From positions 3,194,501-3,258,500 of the forward strand of contig NZ_CP041767.1 of the NCBI RefSeq assembly GCF_022026395.1: a stretch of 64,000 bases of DNA. The letters run 5' to 3'. A program made the position numbers and the translations under genes. Under the pieces are notes generated by a model. That model saw only the letters and a program-made list of their open reading frames with translations. It searched no databases and was not told where the DNA came from. Positions 23,520-32,287 of this stretch are shown here, piece by piece; positions within the stretch are counted from its first letter, which is position 1; each line of letters begins with the position of its first letter. Source of the DNA: Brevibacillus brevis (lineage in GTDB: Bacteria; Bacillota; Bacilli; Brevibacillales; Brevibacillaceae).

Positions 23520-24419
23520 TTAGCTTTCAATCGACGAACGCATACGACGAGGCTGCTGTGTTCCGATAAAAATGGAGGCGAGCACCAGGATCATCCCCAC
23601 CCCATGCATCCAAGTAAATGCTTCGTTCAAGAAAAAGGCAGCCACGAGAGCAGCGCTTATCGGCATCATTCCGGTGAACAGGCCCGCTTTGGAAGCCTCC
23701 ACCTTCTCCACTCCTTTGTACCAGAGAAAGAAAGATAAGACGCTGGCCGTAAACGCATAGTACACAAGAAGCCACCATACATGTGCAGGTACGGCACTCC
23801 AATCAAACCGCAAGCTTTCCCAGATCGCAAACGGAAGAAACAAGACAAAGCTGATGACATTAATCGCAGTCGTCATTTGAAAAGGCGTAATTTTCCCAGA
23901 CAGTCTTTTGGCGAAAATCGTGAAAAGCGCTTCGCTGACGACCGCAAAAAACACGAGCAAATTTCCAAGCATGCTTACCCAGTTTTGCTCCCCTCCGCTT
24001 CCTGTGAACGTAATGAAGCCGATGCCGCCCACAGAAAGACCGATCGCCACTAAGCTGTTGGCGTGTAATTTTTCCTTGAGAATCCAGAACGAAAACAAAG
24101 CGATGCAGGCAGGTACCGTACTCGTAATGATACCGGCGGCAGTAGCAGTCGTCCACTGAACGCCATACAACATGCAAATACTAAACAAAAAAACGCCAAA
24201 AAACGACTGCCAGAATAACACCTTGCCTTCCTCACGGCTCCAAGACATTTTCCATTCGCCACGCATAGCGAGCAACGGCAATAGGATGACAATCGCGAGC
24301 AAAAAGCGCAGCTCCGAAAACAAAAACACGGGAACATGGGAAACAATTTCTTTTCCGATGGAGATGTTGCTTCCGACCAAGGCCATAGCCATGGCTAACT
24401 GTATGTAAGCTAACAGCAT
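23520..24419 (-). CDS. EamA/DMT family transporter
   Basis: A 299-residue membrane protein with ten predicted helices in two EamA halves. SSTVPACIALFSFWILKEKL and MMPISAALVAAFFLNEAFT are the typical end-of-repeat segments. The family exports or imports amino acids, sugars or small metabolites; the substrate here is unknown. A GGGAG is about 13 bases before the ATG, longer than ideal. It follows the acyltransferase gene by 61 bp and may be cotranscribed with it. Confidence 0.88.
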   Translation of the reverse strand: MLLAYIQLAMAMALVGSNISIGKEIVSHVPVFLFSELRFLLAIVILLPLLAMRGEWKMSWSREEGKVLFWQSFFGVFLFSICMLYGVQWTTATAAGIITSTVPACIALFSFWILKEKLHANSLVAIGLSVGGIGFITFTGSGGEQNWVSMLGNLLVFFAVVSEALFTIFAKRLSGKITPFQMTTAINVISFVLFLPFAIWESLRFDWSAVPAHVWWLLVYYAFTASVLSFFLWYKGVEKVEASKAGLFTGMMPISAALVAAFFLNEAFTWMHGVGMILVLASIFIGTQQPRRMRSSIES

Positions 24420-24480
24420 GACGTCTCGCTTCTCCCTTCAAGCTCCAACAATTCTCTGCATCTGGCCAAACTGCCTGCGA

Positions 24481-25662
24481 TTACCCTGCGTTTTGCCATT
24501 CTTTTTGAGAGGACGGGACTTTTTTTGTCTTTTTCTCTGCTGCCCCCACTAGCCAGGAACCAAACGGCAGTTTTCCGAGCCCATATGATACGGCAAATGA
24601 AAGAATGGAGCACAAGACGAATGCTACCATACTCCCCCACACGCCCGTGTGAAAAAGCTGAAGCTCGCGCAAAAACTTCATCAAGTATGTCAAGATCAGC
24701 GCATGAATCAAATAAGCTCCGTACGAATACTTCCCAAGGAGTCCTAGCCAATGTGTCCATTTGGACTGCTTTTTGCTCACCCATAGGCAGAGAGCGTACA
24801 CAGCCAGCAAGCAAGCCATCGTATAGAGGAACATGGACGGTTTCAAGGATGTCGCTTCGTTTAAATTGATTTGGCCTTGCCCTGATTCACGGAAAAGCTC
24901 ATAGCCAATGACTGCGTACAGGACACCAACTGAAATGATGATCCAGTACCAGTATCTTTTTAGCATGGCACGAAATGCAGGCAACGTGAAGGCGACCAAA
25001 CCACCGAACAAAAAGTAATAGAAATAATAGAACGCATTTCGATCACGGTATTTGATGAAATACGTATCAAGCCAATTCATATCGAACCGAAAACCGTGCG
25101 CCGGGATGTACCGCGCTGAAAACCACATGAGGCCCCCATAAATCAATCCGGTGACACCAAGAGCGAGAACGAGACGAAAGCGGCTTGTCACGAATCTGCG
25201 GAAAAGTTCAAATACTCTTTGCCAAAACGGATACAAAAGATAGAACTGAAAAATCATCACGACGAACCACAGATGATACGAGGATGTACCTGTCAGGAAA
25301 TTTTTGCTTACATTCCAAACGAACGCTGCTCCCTCACCCAAAGGCTTCTCCATCAAGTAAAGATAGACCACCGACCATATTCCATACGGGACCAAAATCT
25401 CGGTTATCCGTTTACGCGTGAAGGAAATATAGTTCACTTTTTCAGCGTAGTTGTAAAACAAAACAAGACCCGTGATGAAAATGAATGCTGGTACCGCGAA
25501 TTTTAGCAAATGAAACATCATTCCGTAGATGATCGACACCTGCTCTGTCAGACCCGGCTCACGGATGTACACACCAATGACATGCTGATAAACCACAGCC
25601 AAGAATGCAAAGGCCCGGATCAGATCCAACTCACCAATTCGTTCTTTTCGAGCCATAACCAA
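24481..25662 (-). CDS. acyltransferase-3 (OafA/WecH-like) membrane protein
   Basis: A 393-residue integral membrane acyltransferase with about ten helices. The first helix motif ELDLIRAFAFLAVVYQHV includes the family Arg and His. Such enzymes O-acetylate surface polysaccharides, peptidoglycan or small molecules. The frame opens with TTG at 25662, eight bases after GGAAGGA, whereas the in-frame ATG at 25656 is 14 bases away, so the TTG is preferred. The C-terminal 20 residues are basic and cytoplasmic. Confidence 0.88.
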   Translation of the reverse strand: MVMARKERIGELDLIRAFAFLAVVYQHVIGVYIREPGLTEQVSIIYGMMFHLLKFAVPAFIFITGLVLFYNYAEKVNYISFTRKRITEILVPYGIWSVVYLYLMEKPLGEGAAFVWNVSKNFLTGTSSYHLWFVVMIFQFYLLYPFWQRVFELFRRFVTSRFRLVLALGVTGLIYGGLMWFSARYIPAHGFRFDMNWLDTYFIKYRDRNAFYYFYYFLFGGLVAFTLPAFRAMLKRYWYWIIISVGVLYAVIGYELFRESGQGQINLNEATSLKPSMFLYTMACLLAVYALCLWVSKKQSKWTHWLGLLGKYSYGAYLIHALILTYLMKFLRELQLFHTGVWGSMVAFVLCSILSFAVSYGLGKLPFGSWLVGAAEKKTKKVPSSQKEWQNAG

Positions 25663-25745
25663 ATACCAGATCCTTCCTGTTTTTACGAAAAAAAGTGCTA
25701 CCTTCCATCTTACCGACCAAAAGTCAGTCTGGCAAGCCTCAAATC

Positions 25746-25779
25746 AAAAAGACTGATACCCTTTGGAGCAGTATCAGTC
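25746..25779 (-). terminator. terminator of the DUF2071 gene
   Basis: GACTGATAC (25751-25759) / GTATCAGTC (25771-25779) with TTTTT on the minus strand. Confidence 0.8.
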
Positions 25780-25783
25780 ACTA

Positions 25784-26563
25784 CTATCCACCTTGATCCG
25801 GAGATAGATCCGCTAGACTTCGAATCGGCCAAATCAGACTTTGTACCCCACGTGAATACAGTGCTAGATGTGGAGAATCCGTGAGTGGGATCGACAGGTT
25901 TTCGGTCATCGCGTTTTCACGAATATGAAAGGATGTCTCCTGTAGCTGCCACGGCTCGTGTACTACATCCGCAAACATCAATTGCTTCGTTCTGCTACAC
26001 CTGCAAAAGAGCGTGTATCGCTCTGTTAGCCAATGAACCAGCGTTCCCTCTTTGGCCAAAAACTTGTCACTGAGAGGCTGGTAGTTGCCTTCGAACGAGG
26101 GTGACTGAGGTAGACCAGATAGTCGTCGAGAGGTAAAATCGATCACATCCCCTTGGCGTTGAAAAGCCATTTGGGCCCGATAATACGGCAGTCGGTACCA
26201 AAATTTTGCAATCTTGATCACTAAAGGATTCGACGCATCCAGAGAAAGAAAATACACGCCCGTCTTCCCTTTCCCCTTCACATACGTTCTAACATTGATT
26301 TCAGGAAAAGTCGTCGTGAATGGTACGGATGGCATCCTACGCAGACGCACGCCACTCAGCAAAAACGGGATAATACTGATCCAAGCCATGTTATCGTAGG
26401 TATCGAGTTCAAGTCCTGCTGGAATCAGTGCTCGAATAGACGCTGGGGAAATTGCCCAATGTAAAAAAAGAAGATGCTCCCACGTCTGCGTCATGGTCCA
26501 TCCGTTATACTGTGCGGGCGATTTGATTTGGATGATCTTCTGTTCGATACGAATCCCTCCCAT
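25784..26563 (-). CDS. DUF2071 family protein (YqjF-like)
   Basis: A protein of about 259 residues of the DUF2071 family, whose members have an acetoacetate-decarboxylase-like beta-barrel but no established activity. Marks: TWEHLLFLHWAISP at the start, then IPFLLSGVRLR, FPEINVRTYV and GVYFLSLDASN. The start is uncertain: TTG at 26578 and ATG at 26563 lack a good Shine-Dalgarno, and the ATG at 26494 (just before TWEHLL) has only a weak one. It begins about 20 bp after the glutamate-synthase-like gene and is probably in its operon. Confidence 0.75.
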   Translation of the reverse strand: MGGIRIEQKIIQIKSPAQYNGWTMTQTWEHLLFLHWAISPASIRALIPAGLELDTYDNMAWISIIPFLLSGVRLRRMPSVPFTTTFPEINVRTYVKGKGKTGVYFLSLDASNPLVIKIAKFWYRLPYYRAQMAFQRQGDVIDFTSRRLSGLPQSPSFEGNYQPLSDKFLAKEGTLVHWLTERYTLFCRCSRTKQLMFADVVHEPWQLQETSFHIRENAMTENLSIPLTDSPHLALYSRGVQSLIWPIRSLADLSPDQGG

Positions 26564-26584
26564 TCGTACGTCGATCAAGCGATT

Positions 26585-27997
26585 CTAACTGGAAGAGGAT
26601 GAATGATAGGCAAGGGGTACTTTCGTCACTTTGCTCGTCATCTCATCGAGTGAGACGAGATCCGCAGCGGTCACTTCACGAAGAGACGTTTTCCCCAGCG
26701 CGAGGATGGCAATTTCCATCTCATCCACAAACGAAAGAAAAAAGTTAGTCAAATATTTCGCGGCTGATTCGGGGTCGAATTTGTTTTTCAAGCTTCCTGG
26801 ATAGGTGGTTAGCTCTGTCGGTGGTTCCCACGGTATGGCTTTTGTCACCTGATCATGAGTCATCGCCCACAAAACAGCCGTCCCCATAAAGATGCCGTCT
26901 GCTCCCAAAGCAATCGCTTTCAAGCACTCCCCCGGGGTATTATATCCGCCCCCGGACAATAAGGTAATTCGTTCTTTTACACCTTTTTTCTTCAAATAGC
27001 GTACAGCGCGGGTAAGCGCATAAATCGTCGGCAAACCGAAATCATCCTCCAGGATGGGAGGTCCTCCTTTTGTCCCTGCTTGCCCGCCATCAATACTGAT
27101 AAAATCTACACCGGCTTGGATGACAATCTCCAGGTCTTTTTCAAGAATGGCACTAGCACAGATTTTGACGCCGATCGGAACGCCGTCTGTTATGGTGCGC
27201 AGCTTGTCTACGAGCTTCTTTAGATCCTCCGGCTTTGTTACTTCCGGATGCCGCGAAGGAATGACGATCATTTCTTCATCCTGAACCCCCATGATTTCAG
27301 CAGCTCTTCCCTTGATATATTCAGCGGGGATAAAGCTCGCGGCAGCTGCAGTCGCCCCCTGCCCAAAATGGATTTCGATGGCGTCCGCCTGTCGCAAAAT
27401 TTCCGGCTCCTTTGCCCACTTTCCCGAGTTGTATTGGAGAATCAGATGTTTGGCGAATTTCCTTTCTTCCGGCAGTAATGGACCTTCACCCGTATTCGTC
27501 AAACTCCCCACGGCGGCCGTTCCTTTTGCAATCGCGATTTTCACATCCTCACTTACACCGATACCGTATCCCATGGCCCCTGCCATGAGCGGAATGTCCA
27601 AAGTTAACGGCTTTTTTGCCATCGGTCCAATCGTGATTTTCATATCCACTTCTGTATCCTCACTCGAAGGCATCTTCGCCAGCTGTGCAGGCGAAAATAT
27701 CAAGCTATCGAAGTTCAAGAACTTGCGTGGACTTCCGAAAGGACGCTCGATAGCTTGTCCAGCAGCTGCTCGCAAGCTGTTCTCCAGGACGTAACGTGGA
27801 CTGACTTTGGTCATTGCAGAGACCATCTCAAAAATATTTTCCGGATAGCGGTCTGACATAATGCGCTTCATAAACTTGGCGAGCACCCACTGGGTAAGAG
27901 GACGAAAAAGACAGATCAAAAGCAGTCCCACCACGATGAGTGCTGCCATCGATCCTACAAAGGAGCCGATCAAAAACGGAATCCAGTTGCCCGCCAT
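26585..27997 (-). CDS. FMN-binding glutamate synthase family protein (YerD-like)
   Basis: A 470-residue protein: an N-terminal membrane helix (residues 5-30) followed by a glutamate-synthase-like TIM barrel. FMN/phosphate-binding pieces are visible (GGGYNTPGECLKAIALGADG, then FMGTAVLW), with DFISIDGGQAGTKGGPP as the substrate-side loop. The amidotransferase domain and the Cys cluster of true GltB are absent, so it is not a complete glutamate synthase. The track frame extends 52 codons upstream, but GGAAGGAG marks the ATG at 27997. Substrate unknown. Confidence 0.85.
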   Translation of the reverse strand: MAGNWIPFLIGSFVGSMAALIVVGLLLICLFRPLTQWVLAKFMKRIMSDRYPENIFEMVSAMTKVSPRYVLENSLRAAAGQAIERPFGSPRKFLNFDSLIFSPAQLAKMPSSEDTEVDMKITIGPMAKKPLTLDIPLMAGAMGYGIGVSEDVKIAIAKGTAAVGSLTNTGEGPLLPEERKFAKHLILQYNSGKWAKEPEILRQADAIEIHFGQGATAAAASFIPAEYIKGRAAEIMGVQDEEMIVIPSRHPEVTKPEDLKKLVDKLRTITDGVPIGVKICASAILEKDLEIVIQAGVDFISIDGGQAGTKGGPPILEDDFGLPTIYALTRAVRYLKKKGVKERITLLSGGGYNTPGECLKAIALGADGIFMGTAVLWAMTHDQVTKAIPWEPPTELTTYPGSLKNKFDPESAAKYLTNFFLSFVDEMEIAILALGKTSLREVTAADLVSLDEMTSKVTKVPLAYHSSSSS

Positions 27998-28115
27998 CCT
28001 CTTTCTCCTTCCTACTGTCAGAGCGCTGCTATTACTTACTCGGGTTATGAGATAGGAAAATTTTGCCCCAATCCTTCCACTTTTATCCGATGCTCTGCCC
28101 TGACGCTGAAGGTAC

Positions 28116-28143
28116 AAAAAAACGTCCAAATTAACTGGACGTT
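28116..28143 (-). terminator. terminator after the 32-codon gene
   Basis: AACGTCCA (28121-28128) / TGGACGTT (28136-28143), followed on the minus strand by TTTTT. The stem contains the stop codon of the 32-codon gene. Confidence 0.75.
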
Positions 28144-28229
28144 TTCGAGCCAAGCCTTCTCCACAAATAAAAATAACAGGACGTCAGCACAAGCACGACA
28201 GCAATTGTCATGAGAGTGTCAAATCGCAT
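28131..28229 (-). CDS. 32-residue single-pass membrane peptide
   Basis: Peptide beginning MRFDTLMTIAVVLVL with one hydrophobic helix (residues 6-22) and a basic C-terminal end (WRRLGSK). AAGGAGG is six bases before its ATG and lies within the last codons of the DUF418 gene, whose stop it overlaps. A terminator follows at once, so this is the last gene of that operon. No family recognised; it may be a small subunit or regulator of the DUF418 membrane protein. Confidence 0.6.
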   Translation of the reverse strand: MRFDTLMTIAVVLVLTSCYFYLWRRLGSKTSS

Positions 28230-29424
28230 GAGATCCTCCTTTTCTTTTCATTGGTACAAATTTACCGTATGTCAAGCAGCGCCAAAGCCATTCTGCCGGA
28301 CCAAACTGATAGTTGGCAAGCCACCAGCGACTAACGAAGATTTGCACAGTGAAGATTACCAAGCTAAACACCAATCCGAGAGCCAACGCAGGCGTTCCGT
28401 AAAAATGTCCAACACGCACAACCAACACGGCGATGATGGTTTGGCTCAAATAGTTGCTTAACGCCATTCTGCCGACCGGTTCGAAATGCTTTAGCATGCG
28501 CTTGCCGCTCTCTTTCCGATAAAGAAGCAGCAGTGATGTGATGTAAAAAGCGCATAGACTAAGACCGCTCCATGTAACAAATGTTTGAACGGTGATCCAG
28601 ATTGAGGCAGGAAATTTTACAACGCCAAACTGAACAAGAGGAATCATTGGTACAAGCACAACACTCAGGCCCAGTGCGAGCCACCAAACGCGGCGGATGG
28701 CTGGAATAAAATCTTCCGTCCTCTCGAATACTCCCCGCTTGGCTGCCAAGAATCCGAATAAAAAGAGAGGAAATACCGATAGAATGACAAAAAACTCAAA
28801 GGAAAGAACGAGCGGAATTTCGTAACCAACCCGGAATTGCAACCACTCGATCATCGACCCATTGGTATAAGCATCGATAGCTTTTTGAATGAGCAGTGAT
28901 TGATCTGGTATAGGAACGAGCTCCTCAGGAACGGTCAGAGTCAGAGCAGAGAGGGCCTGCATACCAATCAAAAGCGTCCACGCCCATCTCTTGATCGTAC
29001 TTTCTTGCCTGTGGTAAAACAGCAACAAAAGAAAACCAGCTAAGGCGTACGTATTAAGAATGTCTCCGTACCAGAGGAAAACAAGATGGACCATCCCCAC
29101 AATCAGCAGCACGAATAATCTGCGAGTAAACAGACTCCGATAAGGCAACTGTTTGCTCTCGGCGCGATGCATAAACAGAAAAAAACCTACCCCAAACAAA
29201 AACGAAAAGATGGTGTAAAACTTCGCCTGTACAAACATGTTAAACAAAAGCCGTATCCAACTATCCATTTCCGAATGGGTATTGACCATCCCTGCATCTG
29301 GCAAGAACATGATGGGATATAAAAATGACGGCATATTCACCAGCACAATCCCCAGAAGAGCAAAGCCTCTAATCCCATCTAGCTGTCGAATGCGCTCACC
29401 TTCCGCTACAGGTGCTACTTTCAC
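28219..29424 (-). CDS. DUF418 domain membrane protein
   Basis: A 401-residue multi-pass membrane protein with about nine helices. RIRQLDGIRGFALLGIVLVNM is the family N-terminal block, and FEPVGRMALSNYLSQT with the final W-rich segment (FGPAEWLWR) is the DUF418 domain. The family is related to acyltransferase-3 proteins; its function is unproven. The long upstream frame is rejected because GAGGAGG lies nine bases before a GTG at 29424. It is coupled at its end to a 32-codon membrane peptide. Confidence 0.85.
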   Translation of the reverse strand: MKVAPVAEGERIRQLDGIRGFALLGIVLVNMPSFLYPIMFLPDAGMVNTHSEMDSWIRLLFNMFVQAKFYTIFSFLFGVGFFLFMHRAESKQLPYRSLFTRRLFVLLIVGMVHLVFLWYGDILNTYALAGFLLLLFYHRQESTIKRWAWTLLIGMQALSALTLTVPEELVPIPDQSLLIQKAIDAYTNGSMIEWLQFRVGYEIPLVLSFEFFVILSVFPLFLFGFLAAKRGVFERTEDFIPAIRRVWWLALGLSVVLVPMIPLVQFGVVKFPASIWITVQTFVTWSGLSLCAFYITSLLLLYRKESGKRMLKHFEPVGRMALSNYLSQTIIAVLVVRVGHFYGTPALALGLVFSLVIFTVQIFVSRWWLANYQFGPAEWLWRCLTYGKFVPMKRKGGSHAI

Positions 29425-29513
29425 GTTAATGAACCTCCTCAACTGCTGCTTAAGCTTTAACACTTTTAATACGGATGAACCTCGGAAAAAGTAACAAATG
29501 CTTCTTCCACAAC

Positions 29514-29542
29514 AAAAAGAGCTTCGCAAAAACGAAGCCCTC
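29514..29542 (-). terminator. terminator of brnQ
   Basis: GAGCTTCG (29519-29526) pairs with CGAAGCCCTC region (29533-29542); TTTTTG follows on the minus strand. Confidence 0.7.
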
Positions 29543-29555
29543 TCTACATGCTGCC

Positions 29556-30902
29556 TTATTTTGATGGGGAAGTTGTTGTTGTTCCTGTTCCTGTGCGGTT
29601 TGTCCTTTTCCGAAGGTCGAGCAGAACACCGACAAAACCAGCAAATATCGCTGGCATGATCCAACCGGCACCTTCCTTATAAAACGGAAGGACACCCAAA
29701 ATATCGTTCCAGCCCTGATTAAAAAACGTAAGATTCATCAAATCTACGACACCAAAACCCGTCACAACTGCGACAGTCGTCATATACACAGACGAATGCG
29801 CAGGTATCCAGCGCTCCAGCAGCGCCAGCAAAATGAGTACGATAGCAATCGGGTAAATAGCTCCCAGAATGGGGACAGATACACTTAAAATCTCCGATAG
29901 TCCCAGGTTTGCGACCCCCATACTCAGGACACAGAGAATAATCGCCCATCCTTTGTAAGACAAACCTTTGAATCGTCCATGAAAGTATTGGCTGCAAGAA
30001 GTTACGAGTCCAATGGATACACAGAGGCACGCAACGGTAAAGATGACACCAAGAATCAGCGTACCGCTTGTCCCAAATAGCTGCCTCATGATTGCTGTCA
30101 GGAGTAGCCCGCCATTCTCCGGTCTTCCTAAAGAGGCACCGGATGAACCAAGCAATCCCAAAATGACATAGATGAATGTCAGCAACATTCCTGCTCCGAG
30201 ACCTGCTTTAATCATATTCGCAGACAGTTGCTTCTTGTCCTCGATTCCCTTGCTCCGCAGTGTATTGGCGATCACGATTCCAAATACGAGTGCAGCCAAA
30301 GCATCCATCGTTAAATACCCGTCCAGAAAACCTTGCACAACCGGATTGGTTGCATATTTTCCTGCTGGTACCCCCGTTGGACCAAGTGGTGTGAATAAGC
30401 TCTTGACGTAGATCAAAGCAATCATTGTCAACAGTGTAGGCGTCAATATTTTCCCAAAGCGATCAATCAATTTGGAAGGAGTCAGACTGAACCAAAAGAC
30501 AATGCCAAAGAATACGAGCGTATAGAGGAAAAGACTCCAAGGGGAATTCACGGCTTGCGCCGGCAGAAATGGCGCCATTCCCATCTCGTACGCGAGGCTA
30601 CCTGCACGCGGGATGGCAAGTGCGGGTCCAATCGACACATAAATCAAAATAGGAAAAATAAGAGCAAAGTTTGGATGAACACGACTTGCCAATTGGTAAA
30701 AGCTCCCTGCCTTTGCGATAGCAATCACACCAAGAATAGGAAGACCAACAGCAGATAGTACAAAGCCTGCAATCGACAGCCAAACAAGGGAACCAGCCTC
30801 TTGACCCAGATAGGGTGGAAAAATAAGGTTTCCTGCACCAAAAAACATCGAAAACAGCATAAAACTGACCAGCAGCATCTCTTTCTTAGACAAAGTTATC
30901 AT
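29556..30902 (-). CDS. brnQ: branched-chain amino acid transport carrier (LIVCS family)
   Basis: A 448-residue, 12-helix importer for leucine, isoleucine and valine coupled to Na+ or H+. MLLVSFMLFSMFFGAGNLIFPP is the family signature of helix 1, and GFVLSAVGLPILGVIAIAKAG follows in helix 2. The C-terminus ends in a Thr-rich tail. The ATG at 30902 is 13 to 14 bases after GGGAGG, a long spacing, and the frame stays open upstream; no better start is seen. It lies alone between two terminators. Confidence 0.9.
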   Translation of the reverse strand: MITLSKKEMLLVSFMLFSMFFGAGNLIFPPYLGQEAGSLVWLSIAGFVLSAVGLPILGVIAIAKAGSFYQLASRVHPNFALIFPILIYVSIGPALAIPRAGSLAYEMGMAPFLPAQAVNSPWSLFLYTLVFFGIVFWFSLTPSKLIDRFGKILTPTLLTMIALIYVKSLFTPLGPTGVPAGKYATNPVVQGFLDGYLTMDALAALVFGIVIANTLRSKGIEDKKQLSANMIKAGLGAGMLLTFIYVILGLLGSSGASLGRPENGGLLLTAIMRQLFGTSGTLILGVIFTVACLCVSIGLVTSCSQYFHGRFKGLSYKGWAIILCVLSMGVANLGLSEILSVSVPILGAIYPIAIVLILLALLERWIPAHSSVYMTTVAVVTGFGVVDLMNLTFFNQGWNDILGVLPFYKEGAGWIMPAIFAGFVGVLLDLRKRTNRTGTGTTTTSPSK

Positions 30903-31019
30903 CGACGTGTATATTACCTCCCATCTTATTGAGAGGCATTCTATCAACTTTTGCGCTCCTTCGCTAGTAGCAACGCCATAGTTGTAATTGAAAGATTTTT
31001 CACACTTCATTCGTAATAG

Positions 31020-31083
31020 AAAAAAGAGGAAACCACCTGCCCATATCTTACCGTTTGAGCAACCTCGACAAGTGGTCTTCCTC
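31020..31083 (-). terminator. terminator of the panD operon
   Basis: GAGGAAACCACCTG (31026-31039) pairs with CAAGTGGTCTTCCTC (31069-31083), followed on the minus strand by TTTTTTC. Confidence 0.75.
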
Positions 31084-31776
31084 TTATCGTTTTCGCATGG
31101 AAACAATTCGTTTGTAAAAGGTCTTATCCTCCAGCTTTTGAAAGAGAGAAAGAGAAGGGCGGAAATTGGCCTCAATAATCCACGGTTTGCCATCCACATC
31201 AATCCCTAAGTCCAAACCGATCTCCCGGAGTGTCGGATAGGCTCTTCCCAATCGATTCGCTACCGCCGTAGCTATCATGCGGATATCACGCAAGAGGTGC
31301 GGGCCTGCTTCTATATTGGACAGCTTGATTGCCGTCTGGATAGGCAAAACTTTTCCACGGCTGCGAGCCACATTTGTCACGACATAGCCCGGACCTGCTA
31401 GCTTTGCACACCACCCTGTTATCACCCAAGGCTCCTTGTTGTTCCTGCGCTGGATCATGACACGTACATCAAAAGGCTTGCCGTTGATTCTACCGAGTGG
31501 GATACGTGGCTGGAGCAGGTATGTTTTTGGTCGAAACAACGATTCCACGTATCGGATCGTGGCCTCCTTCCCCTCTACGAGACGCTGACGACTCCCGCTA
31601 TGGACCAAATACTTCTCTTCTCCACGTGCCGTTACTTGAATAATTCCTGCCCCACCGCCGCCTCCCGAAGGCTTCAGCATCACGTGTGTAAACGCTTCTG
31701 CATACTGCCATAGCTCTTCAGGAGAGTACACGCGGGTTTTGGGCAAATACTCCTGCAAAAGTTCGTCTTTAACCAA
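31084..31776 (-). CDS. YheC/YheD family ATP-grasp protein
   Basis: A protein of about 230 residues of the spore-coat-associated YheC/YheD family, with an ATP-grasp fold. Visible marks: PKTRVYSPEELW, the glycine-rich ATP loop MLKPSGGGGGAGI, FDVRVMIQRR and IGLDLGIDVDGKPWIIEANFRPS with the metal-binding Glu-Asn. The frame's first standard start is a TTG at 31776 without a Shine-Dalgarno, yet family-like sequence (KPPNVGKWGKHK) continues 14 codons further to an ATA at 31818 that overlaps the panD stop. The true start may therefore be that ATA. Ligase substrate unknown. Confidence 0.8.
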   Translation of the reverse strand: MVKDELLQEYLPKTRVYSPEELWQYAEAFTHVMLKPSGGGGGAGIIQVTARGEEKYLVHSGSRQRLVEGKEATIRYVESLFRPKTYLLQPRIPLGRINGKPFDVRVMIQRRNNKEPWVITGWCAKLAGPGYVVTNVARSRGKVLPIQTAIKLSNIEAGPHLLRDIRMIATAVANRLGRAYPTLREIGLDLGIDVDGKPWIIEANFRPSLSLFQKLEDKTFYKRIVSMRKR

Positions 31777-31814
31777 GTGCTTATGCTTGCCCCATTTTCC
31801 AACGTTTGGCGGTT

Positions 31815-32207
31815 TTATGGCAGTGTCTCTCCATTCTTTATCAGATGATGCTCCTCTATTTTCGTGATACGATTCTGTCCGTCCACAAACACGACCTTGG
31901 GAACGAGCTGTTCGACCTCGGATTCATCGTACATGCCCATACTCAAAATGATGACGAGATCTCCTGGCGAGAATAAGTGGGCAGGCGGACCGTTCAGACA
32001 GATGACTCCGCTACCCGACGCTCCGGGTAACGCGTATGTTTTCCAGCGCGTGGCATTCCGCAAACTGGTTATTTGCACGATTTCATAAGGCTTGATATCT
32101 GCCGCATCCATGAGAGCAACGTCAATTGTGATACTCCCCACGTAATCCAGTTCGGCCTGCGTAACTGTCGCCCTGTGAATTTTGCCTTTGCACATGTGTC
32201 GCTGCAT
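31815..32207 (-). CDS. panD: aspartate 1-decarboxylase
   Basis: A 130-residue pyruvoyl enzyme making beta-alanine for pantothenate and coenzyme A. The proenzyme self-cleavage site YVGSITID and the preceding HRATVTQAELD are intact. GCAxNALPGA-type region reads YALPGASGSGVICLNG with Ala/Asn residues near the active site. AAAGGAG precedes the ATG at 32207, and an upstream in-frame start is rejected. panB and panC are not here; the gene is followed by an overlapping YheC/D gene. Confidence 0.92.
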   Translation of the reverse strand: MQRHMCKGKIHRATVTQAELDYVGSITIDVALMDAADIKPYEIVQITSLRNATRWKTYALPGASGSGVICLNGPPAHLFSPGDLVIILSMGMYDESEVEQLVPKVVFVDGQNRITKIEEHHLIKNGETLP

Positions 32208-32287
32208 AAGCGGTTCACTCCTTTCCAAACCGATGACATTAGTCTATGTCCGATGGATTGTCCAGGAAACCTCCTGCGAAAGGAAAG

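Noticed and set aside
24410..24814. 134-residue minus-strand ORF overlapping acyltransferase and EamA genes
   Set aside because: Lies out of frame within the 3' end of the acyltransferase-3 gene and lacks a ribosome-binding site.
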